A stretch of 64,000 nt of DNA from Enchytraeus crypticus (GCA_905160935.1 CAJHZI010000514.1:1819501-1883500); one strand, 5' to 3'; counted from the first letter of the stretch, positions 1-14,800 are shown. A program made the numbers and translations. Notes: generated by a model from the letters alone, not told the origin.

Positions 1-125
1 GCTGGAGCCAGTGGCGACGTCGATAAGATATTCGGACGGCGGATCAGTATGTGCGGGGTTCAGATCTTGGGCTCGCCAGTCACGGATATCGTTTTCGAGT
101 GAGGAAACTAACTTAACAGTTAACT
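1..125 (+). repeat. tRNA-like SINE, family D
   Basis: Matches the copy at 63830-63960: both begin near CCAGTGGCGA, carry a GGGGTTCA box resembling a Pol III B box, and end with a 'GTCAC..GA..TCG..GAGT.AGGAAACT' tail. More diverged relatives lie near 739, 22300 and 24805. The tail resembles the 3' end of the LINE at 50908-53107, so that LINE may mobilise it. Confidence 0.6.
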
Positions 126-1601
126 TTACCAACTTGTTAGCTTTAGATAATTGGATTAAAAGGCCCACTTTAATGTCACTTTCGCCTCGAGTATGCTTTT
201 CAGTGGCGGGTTAGGTCTTTAATTTAAATCCTGCACTTTTTGATCCATTGTTGGGCTTCTTAACCAATGTTGCTGGCTCAACCCTTGACACATAATGTTG
301 TTTTATGAAGTCATCAAGCTTATGAAATTGGTTGCCACGTGAAGAAGTTTTCTGCATTCCGGTATTCATAGAAACAATTTGTAACAATTTTCTCAAAAGC
401 TTAACTGTCTTTCCTAATATAATGAATTTATTTAGGTTTTAACCTAAACAATTTAATATTCGACGGAAGTATTATAAAAGAAAAATACTGAAAAATAGCG
501 CAAATCATAGAGGTGAAATGTAACTAATTATATAATGGAAAATTTTTAAAGTATTTAAATTCTTTCTAAAATATTTAAAATCTTTCAAAATATTTCGTTT
601 TGTACTTTACCAAGGTCATTGAATGAATAACAAAAGCGTTTTGACCAAGGAAATGTATAGACAACTATATAGGTTTGACGGGATAGGAATTACATGAGAC
701 ATTGTATAAGAAATTAGGATATTTTTGCAATAATTGTATTACAAGAGATATCCTGTGCTCTCCTGTCACTGATATCGCCTTCGAGAGATAAAACTGACGT
801 TAACATTGGCTTTCCAGCATTCTTGGATTCGATGAGTTAAAAAAGTCTTATAATAGCATAACATTGTGTTGATCTGTTGTGGTCTCTTGAATTTTCGATT
901 TGTAGGTCTAATTAATGTACAGGTTCAGCTTTAGAAGTATTCAAAGTTCAAACTTTCAATGATCTAAAAGAAAGTATATAATATCTGATACCCTGTATTA
1001 CTAAGTATTTTATTATTATTATTTGTCAGGGGCCTGATTTTACAATTTAATCTGAGGCAAAATGAGATTCCGAGATTAAACGTTTCAGGACTTAAATTCC
1101 TAATAATATGCCTATAATAATTATTTTGGAATCATTTTCTGTCCTCAATTTTTGACTGAATCTGGATGTCCTACTAATCAATTAATGATTTCAACGACTG
1201 TATTAAATTAAATATTAATACGAAACGAAACAAAGCAATACACGAAAGAAAAAACTTTTTTTATCAATTACGATGAAGTAAATTTGGTTAGGTCCGAGAC
1301 TGAAGCTAGTTGAGATCTTCTTATTTTACGTTACACATATAGGGGCCTACCACTTCATTAATGTAGAACTCGTCACGAATTCCTATCGCTGATATCCTCA
1401 TATCAGTTTTAGTTTGATCTGCTTAATTCTTCGTTAGGCTCAAGGTTAGGATCTGCTCAATCTTCAAGTTTTCATAGTTATTTTCCGCTATTTAGACTTT
1501 TTGCCTTCCCGTTGATTCCGGAGCCTATTGATACGAATTCTATTCTCACAGCATGCAATATTGTTTTCTAGAGCTACAATTTTGCTTACTTTTAGTTTGT
1601 G

Positions 1602-1651
<50 letters not shown>

Positions 1652-1675
1652 CATATATATGTATAACATATAAAT

Positions 1676-1727
<52 letters not shown>

Positions 1728-2376
1728 CTACCCCTTTTATTTCCAGCATCAATCTTATAAACCGCAGATTGTAACAATGCAACAGATAGCATAAACAAGG
1801 TAGCAGATACTGGTAGAAAATGCAACTTAAAATCCGAACATGAGATGGGAAATTCATATGAGAACATAAAAGTTGATTAACCAAGGCAAACTTATCCTAC
1901 TTTAAGAGCCCTAAAGTCATTATTACACAATAGCAAAAACAATATAGTCTAAGCAATTAACTTAAAAGGATAAATTAGGAGAGCATTGGAAATGTTAGTT
2001 TAAAGTTTATAATTTCTAGCATCATAAAGTATAATACGGGTAAAGTTTTTGTAACTTAGACTATTGCTTTCAGCAGAAAATGTGAAATTTCTCCTGGAAA
2101 CGCTGACTTCTTATCCGGAAGTTAGTGATTTGCTTACTGGTTTGAGATGAAAATAATTTAACTGAATCCGTACGCTCCCGTTGCTCAGTCGTAGCAACCG
2201 ATCTGTCTTAGCCAGTATTTACTGTAATAGGGAGTTAGTTGAATTGACGATTGTGTTGGATTTCTCTCATTGGATAAAGTAATACGTAGTCTTCCACTAT
2301 ACCTAGTATTGTTGCTGTGAAAACAGTTTGTATGCATAATACAAATAATACGATATTATAATTGTTTTTCTTGCAG
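126..2376. other. Non-coding spacer, AT-rich
   Basis: I see no supportable gene here. It holds a partial family D SINE tail at about 739-815 and the TA microsatellite at about 1603-1725. The small open frames are short and lack recognisable motifs. Confidence 0.5.
1603..1725. repeat. (TA)n microsatellite
   Basis: Two long runs of alternating TA are separated by an interrupted TATA/CATA segment. The repeat creates false Tyr-Ile open frames on both strands. Confidence 0.95.
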
Positions 2377-2481
2377 TTAAATGATTACAAAATATCATTT
2401 TTACCAGTAGAGAAAATATTTGGGAAGAATATCTGAGAATAATTTTAGGAAATTTATTATTTATAAAATAGAAAAGCGAAT

Positions 2482-3534
2482 ATGATGAGCAAACTGAGAT
2501 GTAGAACTTTTTCCAGATTATCAATTTGCATCCTTATGACAATCTTGTGCATGTTTCATCTGGTATTTAAAAGCTATGAAATTTCTGCTATCAGATGCGA
2601 AGTTCAGTTGTCTGATTCTAACTCAAAGTATCAGATATCAGGCCAGTCGGATGATATCGCAGAAGAAAATAGTTATGGGATGATTCCTTGGAAGAATAAA
2701 AACTACTCTCTGGTTTTATTCACTACATTTAATCTACTAAATGCTAACGAATACCATATCTACGCTCACAATATTGTTATAAGAAACTGGGCACAATTCT
2801 TACCCTATGTCCAACCAGTATTATTCGCCGACGTCTACAGTCATCCACTAGTCAAACTTGCAGAACAACACAAATGGATAGTGTTCTCGACGCCATCAGT
2901 CAATCAGTACGGAACGCCGCATCTGAAGCCGATGTACGACGTGGTATTTCGTAACTTTAACAGCACGTTCTACGGCTTTGCAAATGGAGATAATTTATTC
3001 GACAACACATTCCTGCAGACGTTGAACAAGATCAAGTCTAAACTTGTGGTTTTAAAAAATAACGTCATGATCGTCGGGAGGCGATATAGCATTGACGCCA
3101 ATCTGGAAATTGAGCCTATGGAATACATTGCGAAAGATCTGAAAACTCTTATTGTAAACGTCACACAGGATCCTTGGTGGGCTGAAGATTATTTCATATT
3201 TACTCGAGATAACTGCTCGCTAAACTGGACAAGTCTGGCTGAAGTAGTCATAGGTCGACGTGGATATGACAATTACCTCGTCGCTAAAGCTATAGAGGCT
3301 AAAGTTAACGTCATCGATGCTTCGAATACAATCATCGATGTTCATATGAAACAGCCGAACGTTTCGTTCGGCAGCCAAGATAGACTGGACCATGAGTACA
3401 ACTTAGATCTAATTGGAGCGTTTGACTTTACTACTGGTAGAACTCATAAAATTAAGTTATTCACTGTAAATAGAAATTCTACTGATGTAATCGATATATT
3501 TTCTCGTAAAATTAGAAAAGGCCCCGTTCCTTAA
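2482..3534 (+). CDS. Type II membrane, glycosyltransferase-like protein
   Basis: A 350-residue frame uninterrupted by introns. Residues about 11-30 form a hydrophobic signal anchor after a short basic N-terminus, so it is probably a Golgi or ER type II membrane protein. The lumenal part contains FANGDNLF near residue 168, IVGRRYSID near 198, AEDYFIF near 234 and VIGRRGYDNYLV near 257. This motif order is the one I associate with a family of uncharacterised invertebrate proteins that look like GT-A nucleotide-sugar transferases; the ANGD motif could serve as the metal site. Several N-x-S/T glycosylation sites are present. A pyrimidine-rich acceptor (TTTTTCTTGCAG) ends at 2376, so a spliced 5' UTR exon may lie upstream. 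The fold assignment is inference and no substrate can be named. Confidence 0.6.
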   Translation: MMSKLRCRTFSRLSICILMTILCMFHLVFKSYEISAIRCEVQLSDSNSKYQISGQSDDIAEENSYGMIPWKNKNYSLVLFTTFNLLNANEYHIYAHNIVIRNWAQFLPYVQPVLFADVYSHPLVKLAEQHKWIVFSTPSVNQYGTPHLKPMYDVVFRNFNSTFYGFANGDNLFDNTFLQTLNKIKSKLVVLKNNVMIVGRRYSIDANLEIEPMEYIAKDLKTLIVNVTQDPWWAEDYFIFTRDNCSLNWTSLAEVVIGRRGYDNYLVAKAIEAKVNVIDASNTIIDVHMKQPNVSFGSQDRLDHEYNLDLIGAFDFTTGRTHKIKLFTVNRNSTDVIDIFSRKIRKGPVP

Positions 3535-4014
3535 CAACCCTGTATGGCTTTTAATCTGTATTATATGATATATGTTAATATGTACATGTAAGTAGACATA
3601 CATCTACATATATATGTTTAAGTCTTTTCGAAGTGTCTTCATCTGTAATGTTGTCTTCGCTCGTTATCTCTCTTTAATTATTTCGAGTCTAATTTTTATT
3701 TTCGTTAAATGCACAATTTTTGGGAGACTTTGATTAAACGGTCAGAATATATTTCTTGATAGCATCTTAAATATGCCTCATCCATACATTCCTCGGTTGT
3801 AAATTTAAAGCTTCTCAATGGAAAAAGGGAATTTGTTGGAATCGACAAATATAAAATGATATTGGTAAATCGAGAAATTCAATAGCAAGTGTTGAAGTAT
3901 TTATATGTAATTCTTTGTGACTAAGATCTTCTTCATATCGCAAGATGAAACTCCTCTGAGCATTAGTTGTATTTTGATATTTTATGAAAAGTACAGTAGT
4001 AGATATTTATTTAT

Positions 4015-4295
4015 CTCCCCGTGTTGTGTCCGTGTTGTTTGAAGAATAGACCAACCGGTGACTACACGTGTCGTGGAAGGCGACTAAAGCACTAAGATCC
4101 AAACCAACGCCAGAAAGGGCATTAGGTTGGTGAGCGCCTAGACTCCTGAAATTGCTACTAAATTTTATAAAACGAATAGAAGAGCTAATAGTGGATTGAA
4201 TAATGATGTGGTATTGGACAGAGAGGAGTGGAGAGGGTCTGTTGGTATCACGACTCTAGTTAAACTGGGATTAGAGGGAAGATGATGATGATGAC
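4015..4295 (+). repeat. Dispersed SINE-like repeat, family B
   Basis: About 280 bp ending in GATGATGATG. It shares blocks such as GACTACACGTGTCGT, AGAAAGGGCATTAGGTTG and TTAAACTGGGATT with copies at 8497, 11146, 12728 (inverted), 49243 and 56258. Confidence 0.8.
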
Positions 4296-4916
4296 AGTAG
4301 TAGATATTTACGTATAATAAGCAACATCTTGATTTAGTTTCGATTAGTAGTATGTATGCGATATGACCAATCTTACACACATGTATCTGCTTCTTTCTGT
4401 GAAACTATTACTTTATTGGTTTATTATTTCATGTTTTTGTTGCATATCATACATGGCTATGACAAGTTTTAAATGAATTATTATTCAATGCAATATTAGA
4501 TCTATTATACAGTTTTCTTGTAGCGTAATATATATTAACTTATTAAGCAATTGTAAACTAATATAAATTAAGCATTTCTATTCCTAATTATTATGGGCTG
4601 AGCTAAACTATTCAGCTCTACGATGTGTAGACGTTGAAGTGAACTACTTCAGGCGAGCCTATTGATCCACCTGATGCCATCAATTCAATGTAAAGTTAAT
4701 CTAAATAATATTGAGTAGTACATACTTATCCCAACAAAAGCACTATTTGCAACCTTGCAAATAGTGTTACAATAAGTGTAAGTATGACAATATACAATTC
4801 ATGTATTATACCGGGATTTAAAAATTTAAATACTCAACAAATGCAATATATATATCTAATAACGTGTCTGCTAAAGACTAAAACACCACAAAGCAACAAA
4901 TTTCTTAAAAATTGAA

Positions 4917-5009
4917 ATAGTAGTAGTAATACTAATAATAATAAAGGTTTAAAGTTTGTTTCCTCATACAATGATGATGTCAGAGACGTCAGCAGACTTA
5001 AAATACTAA

Positions 5010-5040
<31 letters not shown>

Positions 5041-5380
5041 AATTACTGGTGATAAGCGCGAAAAATCTTTTCTGTGGCAGCGACTGTCTATTGCTCTCCA
5101 GCGATTCAATGCAGTCTGCTTCAGTGGCACTTTGGCTAAAGCGGCTTCCCAGAGTGCAGAGGAATTATTTTAATCGCTTTTTAAAAACTTTTAATTAAAT
5201 AAAGTCTCTTTTATCTTATTTTTTAGCCCAGGGACCTTTACAGCCCAGGGCATTAAAATAAAAAAAAATAAAAAAATAAAAAAATAATAATAATAATCAT
5301 CATCATCATCATAACAGTAAAGGTTTAAAGTTTGTTTCCTCATGCAATGATGATGTCAAAGACGTCTGCAGACTTCAAAT
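4917..5380 (-). repeat. Nested LINE 3' ends
   Basis: Two inverted copies of the LINE tail (reverse complement of GAGGAAAC.GA.GTTAAACCTT followed by (TTA)n) lie at about 4917-5010 and 5285-5380. Between them is a segment with another LINE-like end (5050-5230) and an AT-rich tail. This looks like one insertion nested in, or next to, another. Confidence 0.6.
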
Positions 5381-5886
5381 AATATCTGCAGTCACTGAAA
5401 ATTAATTTAAACTGAAGAAATTGCCTTGTCATTCAACAGCTAGTTTTGGCTAGGTGGCCGCATGCCTGCCATGAAAACCATAGAGAGGAATAGAGGAAAT
5501 AAAGAAAACTACAAAAACAGCAACCAAGAAAGGAAACTATGTAGCACATGCGGTATGTCAGGTATGTAACTAACTATACGTATAAAAAAAATTAAAAAAA
5601 TACGATTGTCGGGTATTACGCTTCTAAATTGAAGATTTTATCAAAGGTGGAAGTTAGGTCCACGGTGAACTCTGCTTTAAATATTGCACTGTTACATATA
5701 AATACAAGCACTCATTAAGTAGTACTCTTCGCTAAGTATTGCTGCTGAAAGGAAACGATGTTACGAACACTGTCGATGTAATACTAATTATTTATCAACG
5801 AAATTTCTCACAAAACAAAAAGATGATACGCATATATTATGTATCTTTCCTGATGCATTAAATTTATTAGGCACAGCCTAAGAAGA

Positions 5887-8800
5887 CTATAGATTAGCCA
5901 GACGAGAGATGAGCGGGACGTAGATGTCGATTCCTCTAAGGAACGTTTCTCTATTTAGCCGCTCGTTGTGATCATGCAGAAGAACAGGAGTGTTGTTCAT
6001 CGGTGAGAACCCAATGGCAGGAAGACCAATCTGCACACAGTACATTATACATGTCCACTACTATAATTATTATTAATTTTTCTCTTATCGGATTGTTTCT
6101 TGACGCCAAATGGTTGAAAGTATTATCCGTACAACGGAGATTATCCGTGTACACTTGGATGCATTCCAAAGAAAGTCCGATAAAGAATATCTAAACAAAT
6201 TAGTCAATAGTAAACAATACAAATTATGGATATCAAATGTCTTTTACGATATCGACGAAACTCCAATCAGTCCTACAGCTGATAGGTAAGAGAAAATTAC
6301 ACGTAATCAGTATTAAAAAGTTACCATTATTATTACGAAAATGCAAGCTCAAGAAGTAAAACTATCGAATAAATTAAAAATATTATTATAATTATTAGGC
6401 CTATCTCTAAAAAGGAGAGAAGCAGGATTTATGGAGCAGTTAGATTAGAAAATGTACAGGTATTACTCTAAAGAGAAAAGTTAGTAATTAAATATCTAAT
6501 CTCGTTTGAGAGAAGTTTGGTAAAACCTCGCGTAAGAATCGACTATCAGTGGCCGCCGGGAAAACCTGCAGCTTAATCGACATCTTCCTACATAACAATA
6601 GTTAAACTTCTCAGAGCCAGACATAAAAGTATACATAGTACATCATATATTCTTCCTATAGTGCACTGCATAACGGCAGGTCCATAGAATGGAGCTCTTC
6701 CAACCAATTCTATAATAATCCACTACTTTCATCTCTCTATTAGTCATCAAATCATCCAACATCTCATGTCTAGGTCTGCCTCCAACCCCCCTCCCCTGCA
6801 ATCCTCTATCTATAGCATCCCTCAGTAAACCATTCTCCCCATATTATGTTTTATCCCGCTTACATACATTAACTGACCCTCTGTACCGACTCTTTCAAGA
6901 ACTGCTTCATTTGTTTAGTTCTGTATGCCATTTAATCATGGAGAAATTTAATGGTGGGGTGGATCCCCTATGCCTTTCCCAACTCCTTCCTTAGTCGCCT
7001 CATACACACACGCGGCAGCTTGTTTGAGGTTGCCCTATTCTGCAGTGGCCCCAACCACACCCGAGCACAACACGGGGAGACGTACTTCATTTCTCATCTC
7101 AACAAACTTCTAATAAAATAGACTCAGACAGAAAGGTTTGTAAAATAGCTAGCCTAGGCTACGCAAAGAAAAACTGTACACACTTAATAACAATAACCTC
7201 CGACAATTTCTATAGCAGTGTCTTGACCGATGACCGGTCTTCGACACTGCTTTACAGGTTCATAGCAGGTTATTATGCATTCTTCTAAAAATTACTGTAC
7301 TCTCAATTAAAATATTATTGTGCGCTGAATTCGATTTTGAAATGAATATGTATATACACATATTCAACATTCGACTCCAAGAACTTTCCTTATGAAGTGA
7401 AACCATTTTTTAAATTTAATAAAAACAATTATCATTCAATATCGACGAGCAATATCAGCGAAATCAGCTTCAATGCTAACATTTTAATAGAATGTACAAT
7501 TAACGATAATGAAAGAAAGTAAGTCAGACAAGATTTCAGAACTTTTCGTATGTTGCCTATCTGCGGTTGTCAGACAGTTTTGAAATAAAGGAAGATATTT
7601 TAACTTACAATTCATCAAACGTATCTTTAACAGTTTTCCACCAAACATTATCTTCCGTTGTTTCAGTCAAATTCTGTATCATATTTTTCTGAAAACCAAA
7701 CATAAAAATTTAATGTATGACGGGTTCATATCTATAAAATCTTAGTGCATTGCCTACTGGCAGGTCCATGGTACATAACGCCTCCACTCTTCTCTGTCTG
7801 AAGACAGAGAAGAGGGTTCATATATATCTGATAATAATCTGATCAATCAATCAATCCATCAAGCAATCAATCAATCGAACAATCAATCCATCAGGATATC
7901 AATCAATCAATCAATATGTTTTCATATGCTGCCCACGCGTGCCACCAACATTTAAGCATCCTTTACTTTGATTTCTTATCTTTGCACCAGATCTTTGGAT
8001 ATAGGATTTGCATCGTTTTTGGATTTTTCTTATTGCTCTAGGTTTGTCTTTGGTTCCATAATGCTCGATGCTGTCCTTGATGACAGTTGCATGAATTTGT
8101 TGTTGTTGTTGCTGTCAATCAATTAAAAGATTTCACACTGGAAGACCGGCGGAGGTAGGCACAGTATGGGCATCCACTGTATAAAATACGTGTATATATC
8201 GAGCACAAGCATTCACAAGAGTAAAAGTAAAGTAAAACACGTACTATAGTAAAATGAGCAACTAAGTTGATATCAATCACTTTTAATATCAATCGTTTAA
8301 ACCGTTACGTAATTTAGACCATTTTCCTTATAACCAGTCCAGTGAATGTCCGAGATTTTACTCTATGATCAACGCGGCCAGGATTCGAACCCACGAGGGT
8401 TCAATTCACTTCAGGATCTGTCATTTAAAACTTCTTGACGTTACCCCTATGCTATCAAGACATTCAATGCTATATGAACAATGAAGATTGAGTACGTGAA
8501 CTACACATGCCGTAATAGGCGAAAAAGCACAAAGATCAATACCAACGTTAGAAAGGGCATTCGGTTGTTGAGTGTCTAGGCTCGAAAAAAATTGCTACAA
8601 CATTTTCTAAAACGAATTTTCCATTCGTATCCCGACCTTAGTGATTCAAGGAATGATGATAATGACGACGATGATGTGATATTAAAGGTAATTAATATCA
8701 TCACGAATAAGCATTTTACTATACTAGATTCTTAGCCAATGCCGGTATTTCCGTAATTAGGTAATTTCAATAGTCAGTGGTACTTTACAAAAGTTCTTAG

Positions 8801-11800
8801 ACTATAGCCACTCAGTGCAAATGATGTAAGAGTCAATGATTAAATTCCATGTTTTGCGTGCACAGTACAACCTGCAACCCGGGTAGGGTTCGTTACAAAA
8901 GACAGACAGATTAAACGTGCTTCTGACGTTGTCGCAAGTCTCTTAAAAAGAACAAGTTACTAAGACAAGTGTAATAGTAATTATTATATGCGAAAAATGT
9001 TAAATAAAATATTCAATTGATAGATCTTGATTTTCACACCTCATCGAATTCGTAGGTTACCCCAGGACCCGCTTCAGCACACCACTGCCTGATACGATCC
9101 TCAAACTTCACCAGGTCTAGGTATGGACTGATGCGAATGTCGAAAGCTAACAAATAATCAATCAGTATACAATGATGACTATGTCATCAAAAGCAACATG
9201 TTCAAAAAGCAACATTTAACTGAAAATAGCGCAGATTTAGAATTTAAAATAAAACACGAGTTGTACTGATGAAGAGGTATCAAGTTATCAACCATCTAGG
9301 CGGTAACGTAGGTTTAGGTGTAACAAGTAATAGTATTGTCCCTCTCTTTCTCTATCTCTCTCTCTCTCTCTAGTGTGTTTTGCAAACTGGCAGATCAAAA
9401 GTACATAATGTCACGTTCTGTTCCATACAGGCACTCTATCAATAAGCAGCTTGAAGCAAGTTAATCCTCCGCACTCGGTTGGCCTTATACATATCTTAAT
9501 GTTTCCAATAGCTTGGGAAAATTATGGCTTTTAAGGCGCTTTCAATTAGCCTTCATTAGCCCTTCCTTGGTCACTTCTTATGATACGCGCCGTCTACACG
9601 ATATATCTGTTATTTAGTGACACTGACAAAACAAGGGAAATTAATTTAGTAAATTAGTAATAACTGCTACGTTAAGCATTGCAGCACATTAAGCCGGAGC
9701 AAATTTTACATTTCAATAGTACTATTTACGATAAAGAACTCATATACACAAATAATGCAGAGAATAATATACAATTAAAATATAAAGAGAATTTATTAAA
9801 ATGAATTTAAATTATCAAATATTCAAAAGCATCGCACTGCGCAAGTTCAAAGCTATCATGTTCAACGCTTACATACAAAATGTTTAGCATTAGAGATGAT
9901 CTGGCAGAGTTTTTCAACACGTGACCTCTAATTTATGAGGCAAGCATGCTATCACCTCAGCCACCAACCAACAACAGCAACAAATAACAACAGTTAGAGT
10001 CCTACAGTTGCCCAAGACAACACTGAGCACTAAACCAATATCCAACCGATGAGCAGAGTGTGCAGTGGCGGATCCAGGGGGCCGGGCCCCCCCCCCAGGC
10101 CCGGCGATAAAAAATTTTAAACTATATTTTAATTGTTTCTATGGCAATTTCTATGTGTCAATATGTTTGTAAGGGCGGTGGTTAGGGGCAGTGGCGGTTC
10201 TAAGGGGGGGCCCAGGGGGCCCGGCCCCCCTTTAGATCCGCTGATAAAAAATTGTATACTATATTTTCATTGTTTCTATGGCAATTTCGATGTGCAAATA
10301 TGTTAGTAATGACAGTGGTTAGGGGGGCCCGGGGGGGCATGACAGGGAACTCAATTCAAATAGCTCGATTTTTTCTTGGATATACTAGGAGCCGTGTATA
10401 ATAGAAGGGGCCCGCAAAATGTTGACCGTTTCACTAGCTCTCAATTTTCACTTGAACCAATGCATAACCAATGCATTGGAGGAAAAAACGGTGTAATTAA
10501 AAAATGTGAACTCTGTCCCGTAGCAATGGTGCAAACAGCCTTGGATGGGAGGGGCTTAACCCCCCCACCGCCAAAATTAGGTCACTTTTGTAATTCTTCG
10601 AGATCCGCAGAGTTTCTTCAGAGGTGAAAAAATATACCTACTTTTTCCAAAACAAATGTAGGATTTTAGGTTCTCAGAATTAAACGGCAGCACTGCGCAT
10701 TATTCACTGTGCATTGTGCACTAGTCATTATGCACTATGTATTGCGCACTGTGTGTTTTTATATATTCAACCAATAAACACACTACCCTACATTCTAAAT
10801 AACCATGCAGAGAAAACTAGATAAGCGAAAAAATCAATAGAGTAACTATATTTATATAAAATTCAAAAGATATTTTATATTTACTTGCTCTGAATTCTGA
10901 CGGAACCACATTTGTTTGAACACCTCCCTAAAAATAAAAATTTGGATATTATTGGAAAAATCATACAAAACTACATATTAAAAGGGCTTAAAGAAATAAT
11001 TACCTCAAAGCCAAGCTCAAGTTTTAATAGCACTGCGTCAGCTGATACTAAATACTTACAACACGAATTAACAAAACCATGCAATTAAATCTCCAAAACA
11101 TTTTTCATTTCAAAAATGAATATTAATATATGTACAAAAAAACTTTTCCCCGTCTTGTATCCGGGTTGTTTGAAGAATTGACCAACTGATGACTACACGT
11201 GTCGTAGAAGGTGACTAAAGCACTAAGATCCATACCAACGTCAGAAAGGGCATTAGGTTGGTGAGAGCCTAGGTTCCAGAAATTGCTACAAAAATTTAAA
11301 CAAATGGAAGTCTCAAATAGGGGATTGGCTGGTGGTGTGGTGTAAGACAGAGAGGATTTGAGACAGTCTATTTGTATCCCGATCCTGGTTAAACTGGGAT
11401 TCAATGAACGATGATGATGAACATATGTACAAAAAGTTTTTAGAAATAGGTATTATTTCAGAAAAAATATGAAAAAAGTTTAATGTTCATTAATTTAATT
11501 AGAAATTAAAAATTCATTCAACACTTTTTAATGAGAAATATAAACTACTAAAAAAAACATACTCTGATTTTGGTCAGATTTATGGTAGTAACATCACCAA
11601 GAGTAAGATTTTCTGATTTAAATCTGCATAAAAATCAAATATATGCTCTCAATACTTATAGTATTGATACAATATACATATTACACTTTCAAAATTTTGG
11701 CACACCAATATACAGAGGTCCAAATGGTAGTAACAAATATTTTGACACTAGTTAACAATTACAGGAATAGCATTGATAAAGCAAATTAGCAACAAATTAG

Positions 11801-14800
11801 AATAAAACCTAGTTTCAATATAAACACAAACACACTATTATGTCATCTCCAATCAAAATATTTTTAAATATTAAAAAAAGAAATACAATGAAAAATAATA
11901 TTTAATATATAACGCAATTGTACAATAGTTTAACGGCAGTGTTTATCATAAAATCTAAGAGACTATCGTCTACTCATGTAGGCAAATCGAAATTGCCTTA
12001 AATCTGAAAAAAGACTTCGACACAGCTAATAAATTGACAGAATTTTTTTAGATCAGTCTTCAAAAACCATTTCAATCTTCTATATTCACCCAAAAGAACT
12101 AAGCTCAATCAATTTTTCTACTTATTTATGTGACATCAAAGTTGTCATAAAATAAAACTATAAATATTAAGAAAAACATTGAAAATAGCAAAACTAGCTG
12201 TAGACTAGAGTATAAAAATAAAAATAAACATAAATGTATACATATGGTTAATAATAACATGGGAAGGGCAAATATGTCTATAGTTGAAAAAATTGTTACC
12301 TTTTCTCTTCAGTATCGCGGAAGCTCAGAAAGCTGTTTATAATTCTCCTCTACATAAATATTATTCACAATTTATAAATTACTTATCTTATTTAAAATGA
12401 AAATATTCAAAAATGTTCAATAACAGTTCAACATTAATAGATTGAAATATACAATATTAAAACAGTCCATACATTACATGCAACAACCTATAATATATGC
12501 CTTAAATATATAATTTGCAGCATATCATCCACATTTACAATGTAAATCCTTATACAGTAAACTGCCGAACTTGGTCAAAAATCATAAAAATTAAGGTCGC
12601 TTTCTCCTTTCATACTGTATAGAAGAAATTACAAAACAAATCACAATTTTTTTTATAGATTCATCACATTAAATATTAAGTGTTAACTACTAAGTATTAT
12701 ATATTAAGTGTTACATATTAAGAGTGAAATCATCATCATCATCTTCATCTTACCTTAAATCCCAGTTTAATCAGGGTCGGGATACGAATAGACTTTCTTT
12801 TATCCATTCGTTTAAGTTTTGTGGCAATATCTGGAGCCTAGGCGCTCACTAACCGAATGCCCTTTCTAACGTTGATATGGATCTTGGTGCTTTAGTCGCC
12901 TTCTACGACACGTGCAGCCACCGGTTGGTCAAATTTCTTCAAACGACCCGGACACAACACGGGAACTAAGTGTTAGATACTAAATGTTAAATATTAAGTA
13001 TTAAATATTAATGCTTCAATTTGTGATAAACACAAGCACGGAAGGAGACTGATACTTAAGTTAGTTGTCCGCATAATTATATTATTAGTCATAAAATACT
13101 AATAACTCAATATACTATCATACTATCAATACTATCAATACTTTCATTCTCAAACGGTCAATAGGAGTTACAAGTGTTAAACAATGAATCTCATTAGTCA
13201 ATTCATCAACTATTAATCTAATTATTTGATTTAAATTGTTCATAATTTCCTCTAAAATCAAAAGTCATCAGTACAAATGAACAATACCAGTTTCTCTCCA
13301 GCATTATTCTCAAGAAACAAGGAGCCGTGGCCCGGCTGCCCGGTGCATACAATGGTAAGCCCTACACAAAGCATGTATGCATTAAAACATGACTGAACGT
13401 GACTGAAAACATGGCTGAACATGACAGAACATGACTGAAAACATGACTGAACATAACTGAACATGACAGAAAACACGACTAAAAACACGACTGAACATGA
13501 CTGAAAACATGACTGAACAGAGAAAAATATTAATTAACATTTTGTATGCAGTTCATGGCACCTCTGACACGATTATATTGTCACACTATGACTCAATTGT
13601 CATCAAAACGTTAAACATTACAGCAGTAGTCCATACACTTGAGACAGTAATAATGATGATATAGATGTAGCCTATCGTCAATTTAACATACATGTAAAAG
13701 CTTAGTTCAATATCTGTTTAAGTGATACATTGATACTTTCAAGGATAATCTTGCAGGATTAAAACACTTACTAATAGCGCCTTGCTATCAGCAGCTTCAG
13801 CACCTTGCTATCAGTAGCACCCTGCTATCAGTAGCACCCTGCTATTAGTAGCACCCTGCTATCAGTAGCACCCTGCTATCAGTAGCAACCTGCTATCAGT
13901 AGCACCCTGCTATCAGTAGCACCCTGCTATCAGTAGCACCCTGCTATCAGTAGCACCCTGCTATCAGTAGCACCCTGCTATCAGTAGCATCCTGCTATCA
14001 GTAGCATCCTGCTATCAGTAGCACCCTGCTACAAGTAGCACCTTGCTATCAGTAGCACCATGCTATCAGTAGCACCCTGCTATCAGTAGCATCCTGCTAT
14101 CAGTATTAACCTGCTAGCAGTAGCACTCTGCTATCAGTAGCAACCTGCTATCAGTAGCACCCTACTGTCAGTAGCACCATGCTATCAGTAGCACCCTGCT
14201 AGCAGTAGGACTCTGCTATCAGTTGCAATCTGCTATCAGTAGCACCCTGTTATAAGTAGCAACTTGCTATCAGGCAACTCTACCACTGTGCTACACGCTC
14301 AGACTGTTAATCTGTTCAGATAACAGGCTAGTATAGAAAGTACAACACAGTTTTATGTAGTTCATTTCAAAGCAATTAAATTGGCAATTGCTACATATAT
14401 TGATCACCTTACTCGCTGGATTCTAAAGTTCAATGCATTTAAACTTTTAATGTCAGATAATTAGTTAGCTAATAACTGATTAATTACCAGCATCTCTGCT
14501 TTCAAAGAAAATGATGTAACAATTATTTGCAAAAGAGAAAATCAACAATTGTAGCACAACGTCATTAAATACACAACAAATAAACATATATATTTGTTTC
14601 AGAGTCCATAAAGGTATACTACAGATGACGAGTCACAGGCACAAGTTCCTGTCTCATCCTATAATATTAGCGTACATATTCTACGATAAGATCAGCTCCA
14701 TACGATAGCTTCATCACTAGGCTCTGTCTAGCACACCTGCAGTTATATCTTTGTTTAAATGAAAACGGTTCTCGCGGCATTTTCTATAATCTTCAAGCCT

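Noticed and set aside
1528..1884. Open frames of Tyr-Ile repeats on both strands
   Set aside because: They are translations of the TA microsatellite.
8370..8460. tRNA gene on the minus strand
   Set aside because: A and B box-like sequences exist but no acceptor stem or cloverleaf can be formed; the sequence repeats elsewhere as a SINE.
13768..14276. Possible CRISPR-like array
   Set aside because: Units are contiguous with no unique spacers, so it is a minisatellite.
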